DNA of 38,853 nucleotides from an uncultured Hungatella sp. (GCA_910588325.1 CAJUPP010000031.1:1-38853), one strand, 5' to 3'. Shown: positions 1 to 7,463, counted from the stretch's first letter. A program made the numbers and translations. The notes: generated by a model not told the origin, from the sequence alone.

Positions 1-693
1 AAATCCTGCGTGTATGCCCGTAAATCAAGGCTTTTTTGAGATAATCAACCATTTTAACCATAAAATGGCACATAAAGGATGACTCCCTGTCCTCGTAAAC
101 GTTCCGCCCCCTGTTTTATTCCATTCCCCTGCTACTCTTGAACTAGATCCCTTCAGACTTTCCTCGCCTTTCATACATAAAATCTTACTTCCCTTTTTGC
201 GGATAATTTCAGCCGCTTTCTGCACTGCCGGAGCATAAATAAAATTCTCAGCATACATAAATTTCCCTGGATACTGATTTACTATTTCCGAAAGATTATC
301 TAAGGATTTTAGAATTTGTTCATACATCTTTAATTTGCTTACTGTCTTTCCTATAGGCTCTTTATCCCCATCTAAGCCAAAGTAGCCCGTCAGTGGTTTT
401 TCACAAATCACGTATTTTCCCGCCTTCAACGCCCTAATTACATAATCATCATGTGTATATGGAGGCGAACATATGTCAATAACATCAATCTCCGGATCCT
501 GAAGAATTTCCTTAATGTCATCAGCAGTCTGTTCGAAACCATAGATTTCTTGTCCCTTTCTAGCAGTTTCACTATGACCGGCCATAATAATTTTTTTCCT
601 TACATTCACACTTCGAACATAGCTAAGAGCCTGCATATGGAGCTCTGTTGCTCTTCCAGCACCAATCATTCCAATAACCACTTCATTTTTCAT
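1..693 (-). pseudogene. Gfo/Idh/MocA-family oxidoreductase, frameshifted or cut by window edge
   Basis: The product is an NAD(P)-dependent sugar or inositol dehydrogenase-like protein. The N-terminus shows the Rossmann dinucleotide motif GMIGAGRATELH and, further on, the family signature around VICEKPLTG. The start was set at 693 because the upstream in-frame ATG at 708 overlaps the GAGGGG ribosome binding site. The frame stops at 25-27 after about 222 residues, whereas the family is usually 330-400 residues. Just before the stop the sequence reads HPLCAILWLK; adding one base in the short A tract near position 53 would open another frame to the window edge (about 17 codons). A frameshift, real or from sequencing, is therefore likely. 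It lies 17 bases after the ATP-grasp gene in the polysaccharide operon. A role in making an unusual sugar nucleotide is inferred from context. Confidence 0.7.
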
Positions 694-710
694 AAAGTAT
701 CCCCTCATAT

Positions 711-1898
711 TTAATTTTTGTATGTGATATGAACCAGTTCGTTTATCTTGGGAAGATATTGATTTTTTTCATCATCATTATAAAAACGGAATACAATATT
801 TCCTAACTTTTCGCTTAGATAATTTGTTATTTGATGTCCATTTTCCTTCCACTGAGTAACTTGATATACAAATCTCTGAATTTCTGGTTCAATCACGATT
901 CTATCAAATATTCCGTTATGATCAGCCATTATCATATGATATCCAAAATGTCCCTTCGCCTGTCGTGGTTCTGGAATTAAATGGCAATCCATACCTGCTT
1001 CAGCACGGATGACCCATTCTGGCCAATTTATACCGACAGAATCAGTCAACATGGTCATCCAGTTATTTCCGATATTTCTCCGCATCATCTCAATAATAGT
1101 TGGCTTTCCGTCATACATAATATATTGCATATGCAGCTGTCCATCTACTAATCCCAGAAGACCAGAGATACGTTCTGTTTCCGGAATTAACGCTTCAATC
1201 GCGGTTTCCCAGTTATCTGCAGGCGATGAGCCTGTATTTGTCATGTATCTATTAAGATAGGAATAGTCATTTGCCGTACAGTATGATCTTACTTTTTGAT
1301 CCACGATAAACGTATTTAAACTATGGAGAGTACCTGTAACATATGGCTCAACAACAATATGCTTTACCTTTGACCATTCTAATGCGGCCTCCACACACTG
1401 AGCATATTCTGCATCATTGTTGGCAATCTTTATTCCCTGGCCTCCCGCTAAATCTGTGGGTTTGATTATACAGGGATATTCTATGGTATCTTTCATGTAC
1501 AGAGCTTCCTTAGCATATGCAAATGTTCTGGATATCGGAGTTAATACATTATTCTTTTCTGCAAATTCTTTAAATTTATCTTTCCTATGAATAATACACG
1601 CATTCTCATATGTATCATGTCCCTTTAATCCGCATGCCTGACCAACATATGAAGCCGTTAATGCACAATCATCCGCACAACCATGTGATATTGCATCTAT
1701 CTCTTCCCTATTTACCAAATCAATCATTTCCTCATAGTTATTATAATTACCTAAAATGTACTGATCTGCATACTTATGGCCTGCATAGTCAGGTTTTGTA
1801 CTGGTTGTTACTACATAAAATCCCAATTTTTTTGCTGCAAGTATATATGGTATTTCATGTTCACTGGCATTAAGCATCAATAGTTTTTTTTGCCACAT
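711..1898 (-). CDS. ATP-grasp domain protein (carboxylate-amine ligase type)
   Basis: This is a protein of about 395 residues. It opens with a Rossmann-like pre-ATP-grasp segment (KKLLMLNASEHEIPYI), followed by an ATP-grasp core with YPCIIKPTDLAGGQGIKI (nucleotide-binding lysine and glycine loop) and a late metal-binding segment around TIIEMMRRNIGNN. Such enzymes join a carboxylate to an amine through an acyl phosphate, at the cost of ATP. The start at 1898 has an AGAGAGGA ribosome binding site 8 bases upstream; the longer 1973 start has none that is obvious. It overlaps the end of the sugar transferase gene by 29 bases, so the two are probably translationally coupled. In a polysaccharide operon it may attach an amino acid or other acid to an amino sugar; that role is inference. 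Confidence 0.8.
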   Translation of the reverse strand: MWQKKLLMLNASEHEIPYILAAKKLGFYVVTTSTKPDYAGHKYADQYILGNYNNYEEMIDLVNREEIDAISHGCADDCALTASYVGQACGLKGHDTYENACIIHRKDKFKEFAEKNNVLTPISRTFAYAKEALYMKDTIEYPCIIKPTDLAGGQGIKIANNDAEYAQCVEAALEWSKVKHIVVEPYVTGTLHSLNTFIVDQKVRSYCTANDYSYLNRYMTNTGSSPADNWETAIEALIPETERISGLLGLVDGQLHMQYIMYDGKPTIIEMMRRNIGNNWMTMLTDSVGINWPEWVIRAEAGMDCHLIPEPRQAKGHFGYHMIMADHNGIFDRIVIEPEIQRFVYQVTQWKENGHQITNYLSEKLGNIVFRFYNDDEKNQYLPKINELVHITYKN

Positions 1899-2547
1899 GT
1901 CTTTGTTCCTCTCTTTGCTTAAGTTCCCGTTCCGATAACCCTGATCTGTAAACGTGGAAATCCGGCGGCGCATCCACGCCTCTGGAACCTATATCTCTAT
2001 GTTCAAAAACTACAGTAATTGTTTTAAAGAATATTTTTACATCTATTATAAAAGTCATGTTTTTGACATACTCAATATCATATTTAAACTTTTCTTCCCA
2101 GCTTACCATATTTCTTCCATTTACTTGTGCCAGGCCAGTCAATCCACCGCGTACCTGATGTCTGACCCTCTCCTCATCCTTAAACCAGGGAAGATAATTC
2201 ATTGGCAACGGCCTCGGTCCAACGAGCGACATGTCACCTTTAAGAATATTTATCAAAGAAGGCAATTCGTCAATGCTATATTTACGAATTATTTTACCAA
2301 GGGATGTTACCCTCTGTTCATCAGGCAACGGAATTCCGTATTCGTCAAATTCTGTTTTCATACTCCGAAATTTTAAAAGCTTAAATGGCTTCTCATCTCG
2401 TCCAATACGTTCCTGTTGAAATATCACCGGACTACCTAAGTCCCATTTTATCAATAATGCAATTGCTGCCATTGGGATAGCTAATAATATAATTGCAGTT
2501 ATTGATAAGAAAATATCCAATACTCTTTTAATGAATAAACGATACAT
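1870..2547 (-). CDS. Bacterial sugar transferase, PglC/WcaJ-like initiating phosphoglycosyltransferase
   Basis: This 225-residue monotopic phosphoglycosyltransferase would move a sugar phosphate from UDP-sugar onto undecaprenyl phosphate at the inner membrane, the first committed step of capsule or exopolysaccharide repeat assembly. An N-terminal reentrant hydrophobic helix spans about residues 8-34. The catalytic Asp-Glu lies in the motif SIDELPSLINILKGDMSLVGPRP region, followed by GLTGLAQVNGRN, which is diagnostic of the family. The size matches the short PglC form rather than the long WcaJ form. An AGAAGG ribosome binding site lies inside the 3' end of the full-length reading of the preceding acyltransferase gene, 5 bases past that gene's restored stop codon. 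PglC-type specificity for a diacetamido sugar is plausible given the neighbouring aminotransferase and acyltransferase, but is not shown. Confidence 0.92.
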   Translation of the reverse strand: MYRLFIKRVLDIFLSITAIILLAIPMAAIALLIKWDLGSPVIFQQERIGRDEKPFKLLKFRSMKTEFDEYGIPLPDEQRVTSLGKIIRKYSIDELPSLINILKGDMSLVGPRPLPMNYLPWFKDEERVRHQVRGGLTGLAQVNGRNMVSWEEKFKYDIEYVKNMTFIIDVKIFFKTITVVFEHRDIGSRGVDAPPDFHVYRSGLSERELKQREEQRHVAKKTIDA

Positions 2548-2552
2548 CTGTG

Positions 2553-3108
2553 CTACCTTCTTATTTCATTTAATTTTTTCCATGCTTTATCTACAGTTTC
2601 TTGCGTTAAATCATTACCTCTTTTCTGTATTTTAAAACTTTTTTCATGCAGTCTTCTTTCTATAAAATCTTCAAATGAACATACGAATCTGACAGGCGCC
2701 CCCACATATACCCCCCCCGGAAGTTATATCTTTATTTATGATACTTCCAGCACCTATAATTGTATTTGCGCAGATTTTAATATTAGGCATGATAATAGTA
2801 TTTGCGCCTACAAACACATTATCTTCTATTTCTATACACCCTATATTTTCATCTATTTCTCTCGCTAATGGAATATTGTTCAGCATATAATGAATAACAT
2901 CATGAGTGATAAACGTTACATTTGATGCAATCCAAACATTATTTCCAAATGATATCAGTTTTGGATATAGTGGTATTTTCCTAAACATCACCATACAGTT
3001 ATCACCAATATTTTTCAAAATATGATGCCTCTTTAAATAATCAGCCCGGCAGATGGCACTCGGAATAAGCATCATTCTGGCAGTATGATATAGCCGTTTC
3101 CATTCCAT
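2553..3108 (-). pseudogene. Hexapeptide-repeat acyltransferase, frameshifted in an 8-G tract
   Basis: The uninterrupted frame (2671-3108) gives 145 residues of a left-handed beta-helix acetyltransferase, with hexapeptide repeats such as IEIEDNVFVGANTIIMPNIKI and GAGSIINKDI. It then derails at a run of eight G on the coding strand (plus-strand C run 2711-2718). With seven G the frame continues as GGVYVGAPVRFVCSFEDFIE and on through 39 further codons, ending LNEIRR at stop 2553-2555, exactly 5 bases before the next gene. The restored product is about 184 residues, normal for WbbJ/maltose O-acetyltransferase-like enzymes. The enzyme probably O- or N-acetylates a sugar of the surface polysaccharide. 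The homopolymer may be a phase-variable contingency tract or a sequencing error; the sequence alone cannot decide. Confidence 0.85.
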
Positions 3109-3125
3109 GTCTTATCCCCCTCTTA

Positions 3126-4166
3126 TCAACTTCTATACAGTGGAAAAAACTTCTCATTTAACCCTTCATCTGCTCTTAAGCCGACCAACTTGTCGTATGA
3201 CTCTTTATCAAAAATTTTCCTGCCAATATAAAAATCATATTCTCCATTAGGAGCCAGACACAACTTATACCGGAAGATGCCGTCATCTGCTCCATAGCCA
3301 CCTCCGAGAACAAAGTTCTTAAGTCCCATCCCCTTTGCCCATTTGATAATCTCATACTTCAAAAAGTCGTTCGGTCTCATATCAAAATACTCCCGATCTG
3401 TTCCCCCCAAATACGAGTATGCATTTCGGTTTCCATAAATAACAAGTTCGGTAGATATGATCTTCCCTTTGTACACAACATGAAAATACATCACATTGTT
3501 CTTCATTTTATTTATATCTCTATAGAACTGCCTGCTGAAGTAGTATTTACTTTCTGCATCTGTCCTGTCCATCGTAGAATAGTAGATACGAAGAAAGTCT
3601 TCCAGATGAGCATCTGTTGACTCAATGATAATATCCAGGTTATATGTATTAGCCTTCTTAATGTTCTTCCTGACCTTCTGCCTAAAATCCATCCACATCT
3701 CATCGAGAGGCATCTCTAATGAGCGCACTACATTGTGCATTCTAGTCTCTACTTCACCATCATAGTGAGCATAATAGTCATTAAACAGATCGAAACGTAC
3801 AAACTCGCAGATATTGTGATTTTCCATACAATATGCGGTATAAGTTTCGTTCAATCTATCCCAATCTGAGATATTTCCCCAAAAACCTCCATATCCATAA
3901 GGTGTTATAAGATCAAAGTATTGTCCTGTCTCCACCTTTCCAGAAAGCTTCTCCTCTAAAGCAATATCTCTTCGAAAAACTACATTCATTGCCCGTTCTT
4001 CTCCAGCTTCATAGAGGAGCAATATAGGAATCCCGTTCTTAGGTGTTTCCTTCATAAATGCATTGGAATAATCTGATAAATAAAAAACATTATAATCAGG
4101 AAAGGTCCGGACTATGTTGTCCCACTTATCTTGATTATCAATATAGTATTCCGTTATTCCAGCCAT
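3126..4166 (-). CDS. FemAB/GNAT-like acyl- or aminoacyltransferase
   Basis: This 346-residue protein has the split double-GNAT layout of FemAB-like and Acetyltransf_6 proteins. An N-terminal acceptor half (WDNIVRTFPDYNVFYLSDYSNAF) is followed by a C-terminal half with the region YFHVVYKGKIISTELVIYGN, the segment YSYLGGTDREYFDMRPNDFLKYEIIKWAK, and the GGGYGADDGIFRYKLCLAPNG core. It has no signal peptide and is probably cytoplasmic, using acyl-CoA or aminoacyl-tRNA to modify an amino group on a sugar. A GAGGGGAGA ribosome binding site precedes the start. It sits 17 bases upstream of the acyltransferase gene and downstream of the aminotransferase that would supply an amino group. The substrate is unknown. 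Confidence 0.8.
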   Translation of the reverse strand: MAGITEYYIDNQDKWDNIVRTFPDYNVFYLSDYSNAFMKETPKNGIPILLLYEAGEERAMNVVFRRDIALEEKLSGKVETGQYFDLITPYGYGGFWGNISDWDRLNETYTAYCMENHNICEFVRFDLFNDYYAHYDGEVETRMHNVVRSLEMPLDEMWMDFRQKVRKNIKKANTYNLDIIIESTDAHLEDFLRIYYSTMDRTDAESKYYFSRQFYRDINKMKNNVMYFHVVYKGKIISTELVIYGNRNAYSYLGGTDREYFDMRPNDFLKYEIIKWAKGMGLKNFVLGGGYGADDGIFRYKLCLAPNGEYDFYIGRKIFDKESYDKLVGLRADEGLNEKFFPLYRS

Positions 4167-4205
4167 GTATCTCTCCCCTCTGTGTTAATTCCATTTGGTA
4201 ACAAA

Positions 4206-5549
4206 CTATCGGAAGCACCTATGTATAATGTCAATAACCATATCCTGTTCTTCAGCTATCATCTTGTTATCACTGGGCAAACACAATCCTCTCTCAAATA
4301 TATCCGTCGTCACTTCCCTGTTCTCACCACAGTCAATATAAGCATTACTACTTCCTCTTCTTATTCCATCTACTGTAATATAATCGTTACATCGAAACAT
4401 TGGCTGCAGATGCATCGGTTTCCAGATCGGACGCCCCTCAGCATTAAAAATATTTAATGTCTCAAGAATTTCTGTAGGACACGATTTACCTCTTACAATC
4501 TCATATACAGCACGCCTCCCATTTCTCGCTGTAGAACTCATGGCATCTCTATCAATGAGAAGTGAAGATAACCAATAATTCCCACCGCCATGAACAGTTA
4601 CAGGAAACTCACTCAAATCTTTTTTGTATCTCTCAAACACTTCTTTCTTCTGTTCAATATGAGAAGACAAATATTTCCACTGCCCTCTCACAATTCCTGC
4701 AATTACATTACTAATCCGATAGTTATAGCCCAGTTCCTCATGTTCATACCAAGGTGCTGCTTCCCGTGACTGTGTAGACCATTTTTTAGTTTTGTTGTAT
4801 GAGTACTCATCTGGAACAATAAGCATTCCTCCAGAGCTTCCCGTAATAATTTTGTTACCGTTAAAACTGATAATACCATAGTCTCCCACGCTTCCTGTCG
4901 GCACTTCTTTACCATCAACAATCGTACATGCTCCCAGGCTCTCAGCTGCATCTTCAATTAGTACAGCGCCGTACTCACGGCAAATCCTCCGCACGTCTCC
5001 AATTTTACCGGCTAATCCATATAGATGAACAAATACTACGATTTTTGTATCAGGATATATTTCAAACGCTCTCTTCAAAGATTCTGGATTCATATTCCAG
5101 GTTTCATACTCAGAATCAATAAATACAGGCTCACCACCTTCGTAGACAATCGGATTAACCGACGCATCAAACGTCATATCAGAGACAAACACACGACGGC
5201 CAAACAAAGAACCTCCAGCCCCTTTTCCATTTGGTGTAGTAATTCCAGTTGAACTGTGATAAACCCTCTCTGCAGCCAGTTTTACAGCTAAATGAATCGC
5301 TGAAGTTCCATTTACAAGAGCTACCGCATGTTTTTTTGCATCGGAATTTTCTCCCATATTCATATAATTGGAAACAATACTTTCCAGCTCGTTGATATTC
5401 TCCCCTAACGTAGTAAGCCAACCAGTCTTATAACATTCTTCAATGTATATCATCTCCTCTTTCATGTGTGGAGTTGGAGACGACAGGTGTATTCTATTTT
5501 TAAAAGGCTTTATTCCCTCAAATCGTTTATCATTTAGAAAATCGTACAT
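4206..5549 (-). CDS. DegT/DnrJ/EryC1/StrS-family PLP-dependent sugar aminotransferase
   Basis: This 447-residue enzyme would convert a keto nucleotide sugar to the amino sugar, using pyridoxal phosphate and glutamate. The PLP-binding aspartate lies in LIEDAAESLGA (about residue 200). The Schiff-base lysine is in SFNGNKIITGSSGGM (about residue 233). GTSAIHLAVKLAAE near residue 82 binds the phosphate. It resembles PglE-type enzymes of bacillosamine synthesis. An AAGGAA ribosome binding site lies just before 5549. It is the first biosynthetic gene after the antiterminators and, with the acyltransferase and PglC-like transferase, suggests a modified N-acetylated amino sugar as the first sugar of the repeat unit. 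The exact substrate is not determined. Confidence 0.92.
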   Translation of the reverse strand: MYDFLNDKRFEGIKPFKNRIHLSSPTPHMKEEMIYIEECYKTGWLTTLGENINELESIVSNYMNMGENSDAKKHAVALVNGTSAIHLAVKLAAERVYHSSTGITTPNGKGAGGSLFGRRVFVSDMTFDASVNPIVYEGGEPVFIDSEYETWNMNPESLKRAFEIYPDTKIVVFVHLYGLAGKIGDVRRICREYGAVLIEDAAESLGACTIVDGKEVPTGSVGDYGIISFNGNKIITGSSGGMLIVPDEYSYNKTKKWSTQSREAAPWYEHEELGYNYRISNVIAGIVRGQWKYLSSHIEQKKEVFERYKKDLSEFPVTVHGGGNYWLSSLLIDRDAMSSTARNGRRAVYEIVRGKSCPTEILETLNIFNAEGRPIWKPMHLQPMFRCNDYITVDGIRRGSSNAYIDCGENREVTTDIFERGLCLPSDNKMIAEEQDMVIDIIHRCFR

Positions 5550-5622
5550 TTGTATGTTCCTTATTTAATCCTTCTATTCTTTATTTTCATTGCCAGTATA
5601 TCCCCATATGAAAGACTCCCGA

Positions 5623-6138
5623 TTATGCTCCCTGTTCCACCACTTCAATCCCCATCTTCAAGTCCACAGGCCTCCCCATAAATTCCACCTTCACCACCAC
5701 TTCCCTCTTATGCAGGTTCACTTTCACCACATCCCCCACATAATTCTCCAGCGGTCCGTCTACAATGCGGATTTTTTTCCCTTCCTCCACTGCAATCCTG
5801 GAAATCCCTGCCTTATGCTCCTGATTCCCCATTTTCCGAACCAGTTCTTCATCTTCTTTACTCAAAGAAAAAAAGTACTCTTCCTCTCGTCCAAGTACTT
5901 TTGTCAGCCAGGGAATTTCTTTCAATTCCTGATATAGTTCTTTCGGTCTGTCCGAAACTACAAATACATACCCCTGAAACAGAATCTCTTCTACCTGATT
6001 CCATGCGCCATGAAATTTCTTCATCCGTTCTCTCTTAGGGACAAAACATTCTTCAAGATATTCCGGAGAAACCTTTTTCCGAATCATATCCGCCGTCCGC
6101 TCTTCCTCCCCACCAAGAGTCTGTATCACATACCACAT
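5623..6138 (-). CDS. loaP: LoaP-like NusG paralogue, transcription antiterminator
   Basis: The 171-residue product starts MWYVIQT, the usual beginning of an NGN domain, continues with FLGQ-like positions KLFQGYVFV-type (here EILFQGYVFV), and ends with a KOW motif, RIVDGPLENYVGDVVKV. NusG paralogues of this kind bind RNA polymerase and let it read through terminators of long polysaccharide or antibiotic operons. The start is at 6138 with an AGGAGAGG ribosome binding site; the in-frame extension to 6222 lacks one. It is followed by the aminotransferase gene after about 70 bases. The name loaP is given by domain layout and context, not by a database match; other specialised NusG proteins are possible. 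Confidence 0.8.
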   Translation of the reverse strand: MWYVIQTLGGEEERTADMIRKKVSPEYLEECFVPKRERMKKFHGAWNQVEEILFQGYVFVVSDRPKELYQELKEIPWLTKVLGREEEYFFSLSKEDEELVRKMGNQEHKAGISRIAVEEGKKIRIVDGPLENYVGDVVKVNLHKREVVVKVEFMGRPVDLKMGIEVVEQGA

Positions 6139-6237
6139 CGCTGCCTCTCCTGTCTCAGTTTTATGCAGAATCCTGCACAGGCACTTTCCATTCCCCAACC
6201 CTAAAAACCGGCTGCCCCACAAATCTCCAATTATATT

Positions 6238-6375
6238 TTAAGGCAGGCTCCGCCATATCACAGCCAGGCGCTTTCCTCTGCCTTGTCTGTGACTCTCCCT
6301 GCCAATATGACCATAAGCCTCCAATTCCTGTGCCAATGCTTCAGCAATTGGATTCTTAATCCTGCCGCTTCCCAA
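6238..6375 (-). CDS. Possible small protein between the two antiterminator genes
   Basis: The 170-base gap between the two NusG-like genes contains a minus-strand frame with no ATG but a TTG at 6375 preceded by GGAAGAG. It reads about 45 residues including IKNPIAEALAQELEAYGHIG and a basic tail (RQGRGKRLAVIWRSLP). The composition is protein-like with an amphipathic start, and the frame stays open from a TGA just upstream. I do not recognise it. It could be a genuine small gene with an unusual start or a remnant of a larger one. Confidence 0.3.
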   Translation of the reverse strand: MGSGRIKNPIAEALAQELEAYGHIGRESHRQGRGKRLAVIWRSLP

Positions 6376-6392
6376 TATCTCTTCCTGTTCCT

Positions 6393-6911
6393 TTATTGTT
6401 TCTCATAGATTTCCAGTCCAACGGTCACCCGTGTACTTGTATCTGCCAGGGGAATCTCTATCTCGGCCGTCCTTTTATGGCGGTTAATCCGCCGGATCAG
6501 GCACTCTCTTCCTTTTAAAGGCCCGCTTGTTATGACTGGCTTCCCCTCCCGGATGACTCCCCTGGACATGCCAATCAGATTATCTTCCCGGCAAAGGGCC
6601 TTCACAAAAGGTCTCTCACATGGAATCAAAGAAACAGCTGTGTCTGCTCTGCAATCATCGGCCTCATCCCTGCCGGATGCCATATCCCTAGCTTCCATGT
6701 CCTTGGCACCGGCCAGGAAAATCCACCCTGGCAGAAGTTTTCTTCTCTCCAGATGCCATCTGCCGCCATACCGCATCATGCGCTGATATTCAAAGCATAT
6801 GACTTCCTGCAGCCCGTCTCCATCCGGTACTGCAAGTTTCCGATATTTTTCTGTGTAATCGGTTTCGCTGCCTTCCGGGCATTTCAATACATACCACATA
6901 CCAGATTGCAT
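6393..6911 (-). CDS. Second NusG-like protein (divergent NGN-KOW antiterminator)
   Basis: This 172-residue protein begins MQSGMWYVLKCPEGSE and carries a recognisable KOW motif near the C-terminus, PVITSGPLKGRECLIRRI, ending in TRVTVGLEIYEKQ. The middle holds a low-complexity acidic insertion (around AKDMEARDMASGRDEADD) not present in the LoaP-like neighbour. The ribosome binding site AAGGAG lies 4 bases before the start at 6911; the alternative MWYV start is 14 bases from it. It is the first gene of the polysaccharide operon and lies directly downstream, on the minus strand, of the predicted invertible promoter. Two specialised NusG paralogues in tandem suggest staged processive antitermination, or that one counters the other; this is inference. 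Confidence 0.72.
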   Translation of the reverse strand: MQSGMWYVLKCPEGSETDYTEKYRKLAVPDGDGLQEVICFEYQRMMRYGGRWHLERRKLLPGWIFLAGAKDMEARDMASGRDEADDCRADTAVSLIPCERPFVKALCREDNLIGMSRGVIREGKPVITSGPLKGRECLIRRINRHKRTAEIEIPLADTSTRVTVGLEIYEKQ

Positions 6912-7029
6912 TCATCTCCTTAGCAAAGTCCTGCCGTTATAAACTGCTCTTTTCTGCAGCGCAGACAGCCATAACGTGGTGCTTTCCCCACACAGCCATG
7001 TGTACTTGTAACCCTTTTTGCAAAAGGTT
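6912..7029 (-). promoter_or_regulatory. Structured 5' leader of the polysaccharide operon
   Basis: These 118 bases lie between the proximal inverted repeat and the first NusG-like gene and hold no ORF. Read on the minus strand they can form a hairpin, AACCTTTT/AAAAGGGTT, and a longer imperfect pairing of ATGGCTGTGTGG with CCACGTTATGGCTGT. Such leaders are where LoaP/NusG-type proteins are expected to load, but no defined recognition element could be identified by eye. Confidence 0.4.
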
Positions 7030-7050
7030 CGCTTAACAGCCAGTTAAGCG
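7030..7050. repeat. Invertible-segment inverted repeat, operon-proximal copy
   Basis: This 21-bp repeat has arms CGCTTAAC and GTTAAGCG around the 5-bp centre AGCCA. Its exact reverse complement (centre TGGCT) occurs at 7241-7261. Because each copy is itself a pair of 8-bp half sites around a short spacer, it looks like a tyrosine-recombinase core site; only the centre gives it polarity, and the two centres are inverted, so recombination would invert the 190 bp between them. Confidence 0.85.
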
Positions 7051-7240
7051 TACATTTTACAAAGGAACCTCTCGACTTTCTTTATACAATTGCTGAAAAA
7101 AGAGAGAATATCAAGAAAACTATTTGTATTTTTAGAAAAAAATGATAAATTGACGCGGTTGACACCTATCTGAAATGATGATATAATCAAAATCGCTATA
7201 GAATTTTAGAATTTTTAGAATTTTACTATATAAAAAGTGT
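7051..7240. promoter_or_regulatory. Predicted invertible promoter segment (OFF orientation)
   Basis: This AT-rich 190-bp segment is enclosed by perfect 21-bp inverted repeats and carries the consensus promoter described separately. In the present orientation the promoter reads rightwards, away from the polysaccharide operon. After inversion the -35 and -10 would map to about 7132-7127 and 7109-7104 on the minus strand, giving a leader of about 185 bases to the first NusG-like gene. No recombinase gene is in the window, so any invertase acts from elsewhere. In the current orientation only a poor minus-strand pair (TTGATA and TATAAA, 22-base spacing) is visible. Confidence 0.8.
7159..7187 (+). 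promoter_or_regulatory. Consensus sigma-A promoter inside the invertible segment
   Basis: TTGACA at 7159-7164 and TATAAT at 7182-7187 are separated by 17 bases, a perfect match to the vegetative sigma-factor consensus. The predicted start of transcription is near 7194. There is no plus-strand gene downstream, and a strong hairpin at 7233-7269 follows within about 40 bases, so in this orientation it should make only a short transcript. Confidence 0.88.
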
Positions 7241-7269
7241 CGCTTAACTGGCTGTTAAGCGACACTTTT
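7233..7269. terminator. Terminator-like hairpin built on the distal inverted repeat
   Basis: The distal 21-bp repeat is extended outward to a perfect 16-bp stem: AAAAGTGTCGCTTAAC (7233-7248) pairs with GTTAAGCGACACTTTT (7254-7269) around a 5-base loop. With A and T runs at the two ends it could terminate transcription in either direction. It would stop transcripts from the OFF-oriented promoter at 7159-7187 and would also insulate the operon from rightward genes. The proximal repeat lacks this extension. Confidence 0.65.
7241..7261. repeat. Invertible-segment inverted repeat, operon-distal copy
   Basis: This is an exact reverse complement of the 21-bp repeat at 7030-7050, with half sites CGCTTAAC and GTTAAGCG around TGGCT. 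It is embedded in the longer hairpin at 7233-7269. Confidence 0.85.
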
Positions 7270-7272
7270 CCA

Positions 7273-7463
7273 TCACAAGGACTTCATCCCACAATAATGG
7301 ATCCCTCTTTCTATTCTGTCATCTCTGTATACCTGGCAGTATATATCATATCTTCTGGTATTCCCGTCCTGAACATTTTCCAGCTGCAGAATCCGGTATT
7401 GTAAAATATCTGGCTCTCTTCCTCCCATATCTATACCTGATGCTGTCCCCTACGGTTCTTCAT
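7273..7463 (-). pseudogene. Small unrecognised protein gene, apparently frameshifted
   Basis: An ATG at 7463 with a good GGAGAGG-type ribosome binding site begins MKNRRG but meets a stop after 10 codons. Adding one base at the GGGG run near 7450 joins it to a second open frame that contains ATG at 7428 and reads MGGREPDILQYRILQLEN, then NTRRYDIYCQVYRDDRIER, ending GMKSL at 7273. The restored product would be about 62 residues, hydrophilic, with no membrane segment. I do not recognise it. It lies between the invertible promoter and the GH88 remnant and would be read towards the polysaccharide operon. Confidence 0.4.

Noticed and set aside
7051..7160. A minus-strand promoter in the current orientation of the invertible segment (TTGATA and TATAAA)
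   Set aside because: The spacing is 22 bases, too long for good sigma-A promoters, while the plus-strand pair is a perfect consensus.
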